From assembly GCA_030637775.1 (NCBI GenBank), contig DAOWFY010000142.1, positions 1 through 8,969 on the forward strand: a DNA stretch of 8,969 nt, read 5' to 3'. Shown here piece by piece: positions 5,777 through 8,969 of this stretch. The notes under the pieces are model-generated. The model was not told the origin of the DNA. It searched no databases and worked only from the letters and a program-made list of their open reading frames with translations. How positions within the stretch are numbered: position 1 is the first letter of the stretch; each line of letters begins with the position of its first letter. Source of the DNA: a bacterium. Its GTDB lineage: Bacteria; Ratteibacteria; UBA8468. The position numbers and the translations under genes were made by a program.

Positions 5777-6400
5777 TTACCTTCCCTGCCGTTTATCATT
5801 TGCAATTTGCAATTCGATGAGTTCTGAGGCTGCATCCTTCATTTCAACAGCATAATCATTCACCCTTCCTTCAAAATAATGATAAGCCACAAGAGTAGGG
5901 ATGGCTACAGATAGTCCTGCAGCGGTAGTAAGAAGTGCTTCCCATATTCCTCCAGCTAAAACATTGGCATCCACTCGACCACCCAGCTCCTGAATCTTCA
6001 TAAAGGCACGAATCATCCCGACAACTGTACCTAAAAGACCTAAAAGTGGGGTGATATTTCCAATGATAGCCAACCCCCGAAGATGCTTTTCTAAATCTCT
6101 TACCTCTTTTGAGCCTGCCCTAGATAGTATCTTTTCCTGCTCAGAAAGGGTTCTTTTATGATTTTGAATACCATAAGAAAATATTCTCCCAACAGGACTT
6201 GTCGTTTCTTGACATAACCTCAATGCTTCATCTCTTTTGTCCCTGATTAAAAGTTCCTTTATCCGGGAAAGGAAGCCCGGAATATTGATTCTTACGCGAT
6301 GCAGATGATAAAACCGCTCCAAGATGATGGTAATTGAAATTACCGAACACAAAAGAATCGGCCACATCAAAAATCCACCCTTTAAGAAAAAGGAAAACAT
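5777..6400 (-). CDS. exbB: ExbB/TolQ/MotA family proton-channel subunit
   Basis: Inner-membrane scaffold of the TonB-energising motor. The protein has 207 residues and three predicted membrane helices at about 10-28, 108-130 and 153-177. The conserved family blocks are ITPLLGLLGTVVGMIRAF (116-133) and GGIWEALLTTAAGLSVAIP (150-168), whose Thr/Glu residues line the channel in relatives. A charged cytoplasmic loop lies between helices 1 and 2. The gene starts 6 bp after the chelatase stop, so it belongs to the same transcript. ExbB and TolQ are hard to separate by sequence. The ExbB call rests on the tonB downstream and the lack of tolA/tolB here. Confidence 0.94.
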   Translation of the reverse strand: MFSFFLKGGFLMWPILLCSVISITIILERFYHLHRVRINIPGFLSRIKELLIRDKRDEALRLCQETTSPVGRIFSYGIQNHKRTLSEQEKILSRAGSKEVRDLEKHLRGLAIIGNITPLLGLLGTVVGMIRAFMKIQELGGRVDANVLAGGIWEALLTTAAGLSVAIPTLVAYHYFEGRVNDYAVEMKDAASELIELQIANDKRQGR

Positions 6401-6406
6401 TTTACT

Positions 6407-8389
6407 CTATTTTATAGATTCTTTTACCAAATTAGTGAGAATGTCCGACCTTATGCTTTCCAGGGAGTAATACTTCCCATCCAACTCCTGAGAAAGTTCT
6501 TCCAATTTTCCTAACCTGATGAATCCTATTTCTGTATCGATGACGATTGATTTTATTCCTGAATCTTTTATCATTCCGGCTATTTGTTTTGCTTCATTAA
6601 AAGGATGGGAGTTTCCTCCAATAGCGACATTTGCCTTTCCATCGGAGATAATGACAAGTAAAGGCTTAATATTTTTATCCTTATTTAACTCATTGCGCAG
6701 AACTTCATATCCAAGCAATAATCCCTTTGACAACGGAGTCTTACCTCCGGTAGGAAGTTCCTCCAATTGCTTCTTTGCCAATTCTACGCTGGATGTAGGG
6801 TTAAGGAGGACTTCGGCTCTTTCTCCTTTAAAGGCTACTAAACCTATTCTATCCCTTTTTTGATAAGCATCTATAAGTAAAGAAAGGATTGCTCCCTTTG
6901 CTTCAACCATTCTTCTATTTGCTCCCATCGAGCCAGATGAATCAACCACAAAGATAATGGTATTGCCAATCTTTTTTTCTCTTACCTTCTGCCGGATATC
7001 CTGTGGTTCTATAGCTATAGCTACTTTGCTATTGTTTTTCCGGTGTATCTGGTATGGAGCAGAGGCTCGTAGTGTTGCATCAAAGGCAATATCATTAGTT
7101 TTACCTTTAGGCAACATACTTCCTACATAACGGCCGGATTTGGTATCGCTTTTGACTTTACTTCTTTTGCCATCTCCTTTCTTTGCTTGGGAATCTTTAG
7201 GAAGAGATATCTTTTTTATTGGATAAGATTCCCCAGTTTCGAATGTCACTTCTGATTCACTATTAGGCTGGGAACTCTGTTCTTGATTCTGTTCTTTATC
7301 ATCTGTCTTCTGGTTTTTTTCTTCCGATTTCTGGTTACTATTCTCTGGTTTCTCTTTCTTATGTTTCTGAATAGACTTCTCCAACTTCTCTTTATCTACC
7401 TTTGGTTCCTGAAAGGGTTTACGCCGCATTCGGTGGGAAAGCACAAGTTCGGCTGCTTCTCTTACATCATTTTCCGTAACTTGAATTCTTTGATGATAAG
7501 CACTAATGGTCTGTGCTACCTTTAACATAAAAATATCTGCCCTGTGGCCATCAACCGCCATCTCTATGGCAATGTCGGCAATGAGTTTAAGAATCTCTTT
7601 ACTATAGGTAACCCTGGGGAATAGTTCTTTAGCCCGAATTATCAACTGGCAGAGGTTCCTTTCCTCTTTCTTCCACCTCTTTTCAAAACCATGGGGATCC
7701 TTCTCATATTGAATACATCGGGAAATTACCTCAACTCGTGCTTGAGGCTCACCAATGCCTTTTACTTCTATGCATAAGCCAAATCTGTCTAATAACTGTG
7801 GCCTGAGTTCCCCTTCTTCCGGATTCATTGTGCCAATGAGAATAAAGCTTGCTGGATGAGAATAGGATATACCCTCTCTTTCCACATAATTTACCCCCAT
7901 AGCCGCAGAGTCCAAAAGAACATCTACTAAATGGTCATCAAGAAGATTTACTTCATCAACATAAAGGATACCTCGATTAGCCAGGGCTAAGATGCCGGGT
8001 TCAAAGATCTTCTCGCCTTTTTTTATGGCATGTTCGATATTCAATGTGCCGACTACTCTATCCTCTGTTGCCCCTAAGGGTAAATCTACCACCTTCATCT
8101 TTCTCTTAATTCTAGGCAACCTTTCACCTTTAGACTCACGTTCAATACAATCTTTACACATTTCATTCTTATGGTGTGGACTGCAATTAAAGGGACAATT
8201 CTTCACAACTTCAATCTCCGGCAAAAGATTTGCCAGGGCTCTGGCTGCTGTGGATTTAGCCGTCCCTTTCTGACCGCGAATCAAGACCCCGCCAAGATTA
8301 GGATTAATGGCATTTAAGATAAGGGCTTTTTTCATCTGTTCCTGTTCTACAATAGCCGTAAATGGGAAGATTACTCTTCGACAACTCAT
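6407..8389 (-). CDS. Fused AAA+ ATPase/VWA metal chelatase subunit (ChlI-ChlD type)
   Basis: Motor subunit that hydrolyses ATP to drive a CobN/BchH-type chelatase. The 660 residues combine what CobS/CobT or BchI/BchD split in two. The AAA+ module (about 1-325) has Walker [10 protein letters not shown] (39-47), Walker [11 protein letters not shown] (141-150), sensor-1 GTMNPEEG (N189), an arginine finger in LLDRFG (R202) and sensor-2 GHRAD (R283). Cysteines C65, C69, C78 and C81 form a likely zinc site seen in many family members. A low-complexity Lys/Glu/Gln/Ser linker occupies about 330-430. The VWA domain (about 470-655) has an intact MIDAS, DSSGS (D483, S485, S487), plus T551 and D583. The start overlaps the CobN-like stop by 4 bp (ATGA), preceded by GAGAGAG. 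The metal and tetrapyrrole cannot be read from this subunit. It could be called a cobalt or magnesium chelatase. Confidence 0.93.
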   Translation of the reverse strand: MSCRRVIFPFTAIVEQEQMKKALILNAINPNLGGVLIRGQKGTAKSTAARALANLLPEIEVVKNCPFNCSPHHKNEMCKDCIERESKGERLPRIKRKMKVVDLPLGATEDRVVGTLNIEHAIKKGEKIFEPGILALANRGILYVDEVNLLDDHLVDVLLDSAAMGVNYVEREGISYSHPASFILIGTMNPEEGELRPQLLDRFGLCIEVKGIGEPQARVEVISRCIQYEKDPHGFEKRWKKEERNLCQLIIRAKELFPRVTYSKEILKLIADIAIEMAVDGHRADIFMLKVAQTISAYHQRIQVTENDVREAAELVLSHRMRRKPFQEPKVDKEKLEKSIQKHKKEKPENSNQKSEEKNQKTDDKEQNQEQSSQPNSESEVTFETGESYPIKKISLPKDSQAKKGDGKRSKVKSDTKSGRYVGSMLPKGKTNDIAFDATLRASAPYQIHRKNNSKVAIAIEPQDIRQKVREKKIGNTIIFVVDSSGSMGANRRMVEAKGAILSLLIDAYQKRDRIGLVAFKGERAEVLLNPTSSVELAKKQLEELPTGGKTPLSKGLLLGYEVLRNELNKDKNIKPLLVIISDGKANVAIGGNSHPFNEAKQIAGMIKDSGIKSIVIDTEIGFIRLGKLEELSQELDGKYYSLESIRSDILTNLVKESIK

Positions 8390-8969
8390 TTTTCTCTCTC
8401 TATTAACTTCTGAATTTGTTGGACATTATTATTCCAATTTTCTACATCGGATGAGGTTAGTATATCTGTAGAACCACCCTGGAAATCTCCTTTCACATCT
8501 CCCATCCTTTCTTCCAGCCAGCTTTCAATTTCAAGATAGATATCCTTTAGTGCCTGAAGAACTTTAGGATCGGCATCCCAGAGCTCTCTTTGATGTGCCT
8601 CTAATAGTCTGCGACCAATTTCTTCTAATGCCCAGGGATTATTTTCTTCAAAGAACTTTCTCATTTCTTCATCAAGAACAAAGGTCTTTGCAATTTCATC
8701 AAATATCCAATCATCTACCTCCCCGGTCGTTGCCTGCCAGCCATAGACCCTACCAACTCTTTTGGAGATATCGCCGGCCCCTTTATACCCATGGCGTTTC
8801 ATCCCCTCAATCCATTTTGGATTAAGTACTTTTGTCCTTACAACTCTTCGAATTTCGTCAGCAAGTTCAACCACTTTTAAATGGGAAGGATTTCGCGTAT
8901 CTCCGTAATAATTTTCTATTTCTTTACCAGAGATATGTCTGGCAGCGGTTGCCATTCCTCCCTGGACAG
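8386..8969 (-). CDS. CobN/BchH-type chelatase large subunit, C-terminus only
   Basis: Only the last 193 codons are in the window; the rest lies upstream, and the methionine at 8955 is internal. The reading continues in frame above it as [14 protein letters not shown]. Diagnostic C-terminal motifs of the CobN/HmuS/BchH family are [66 protein letters not shown] and REALW-like RELWDADP. This large subunit binds the tetrapyrrole and the metal, and an AAA+/VWA partner powers it. That partner is the next gene, overlapping by 4 bp. CobN (cobalt insertion), BchH (magnesium) and HmuS (haem iron release) cannot be told apart from this fragment. The exb/tonB genes downstream favour a role linked to uptake. 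Confidence 0.92.
   Translation of the reverse strand, partial: VQGGMATAARHISGKEIENYYGDTRNPSHLKVVELADEIRRVVRTKVLNPKWIEGMKRHGYKGAGDISKRVGRVYGWQATTGEVDDWIFDEIAKTFVLDEEMRKFFEENNPWALEEIGRRLLEAHQRELWDADPKVLQALKDIYLEIESWLEERMGDVKGDFQGGSTDILTSSDVENWNNNVQQIQKLIEREK

Noticed and set aside
8125-8196. Cys cluster C65/C69/C78/C81 in the chelatase ATPase as a novel iron-sulfur site
   Set aside because: The CxxxC...CxxC pattern is common in ChlI/ChlD-like ATPases of bacteria and archaea, and a structural zinc site is the simpler reading.
1-8969. CRISPR array, tRNA, rRNA or cobalamin riboswitch
   Set aside because: No regularly spaced repeats, tRNA-like cloverleaf or conserved riboswitch box was seen. The leader of the chelatase operon, where a riboswitch could lie, is outside the window.

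Overview
The window is about 9 kb of AT-rich bacterial DNA in which every supported gene lies on the minus strand, so transcription runs from the high coordinates to the low ones. The TonB/ExbB/ExbD system implies an outer membrane. Ferrous-iron transport and a CobN-type chelatase suggest an anaerobic or microaerobic life. The lysine-rich proteins and lack of close resemblance to model species fit a candidate-phylum Gram-negative (Omnitrophota or Desantisbacteria-like), but that placement is a guess.

Layout in transcription order. (1) 8969-8386: the C-terminus of a CobN/BchH-type large chelatase subunit. (2) 8389-6407: a fused AAA+/VWA chelatase subunit (ChlI-ChlD type). (3) 6400-4694: exbB, exbD and tonB, the energy-transducing complex for outer-membrane receptors. 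(4) 4631-4194: a Fur-family regulator with its own candidate promoter. (5) 4116-1027: two FeoA-type genes and feoB, for ferrous-iron import. (6) 1031-1: the 5' part of an insertion sequence that abuts the end of feoB and runs off the window.

Genes in block 1-3 overlap or are separated by at most 6 bp and look like one operon. The fur promoter -35 box begins exactly where the tonB stop codon ends. The first feoA has a near-consensus promoter whose -10 box overlaps a perfect 23-bp palindrome (10-3-10). A degenerate relative of that palindrome lies over the -10 box of the fur promoter. These are strong candidates for Fur operators and suggest one iron-responsive circuit.

The most interesting idea is functional. 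A CobN-like chelatase with its ATPase motor is fused transcriptionally to TonB-ExbBD and sits beside Fur and Feo. This arrangement recalls hmu-type haem-uptake loci, where a CobN-like protein (HmuS) is encoded with TonB-linked uptake genes. The chelatase here may therefore release iron from imported tetrapyrrole, or process cobalt/cobalamin, rather than make cobalamin de novo. Other notable points are a large lysine-rich insertion in FeoB, a palindromic repeat that supplies the C-terminal tail of one FeoA, and a hairpin that covers the transposase start region.
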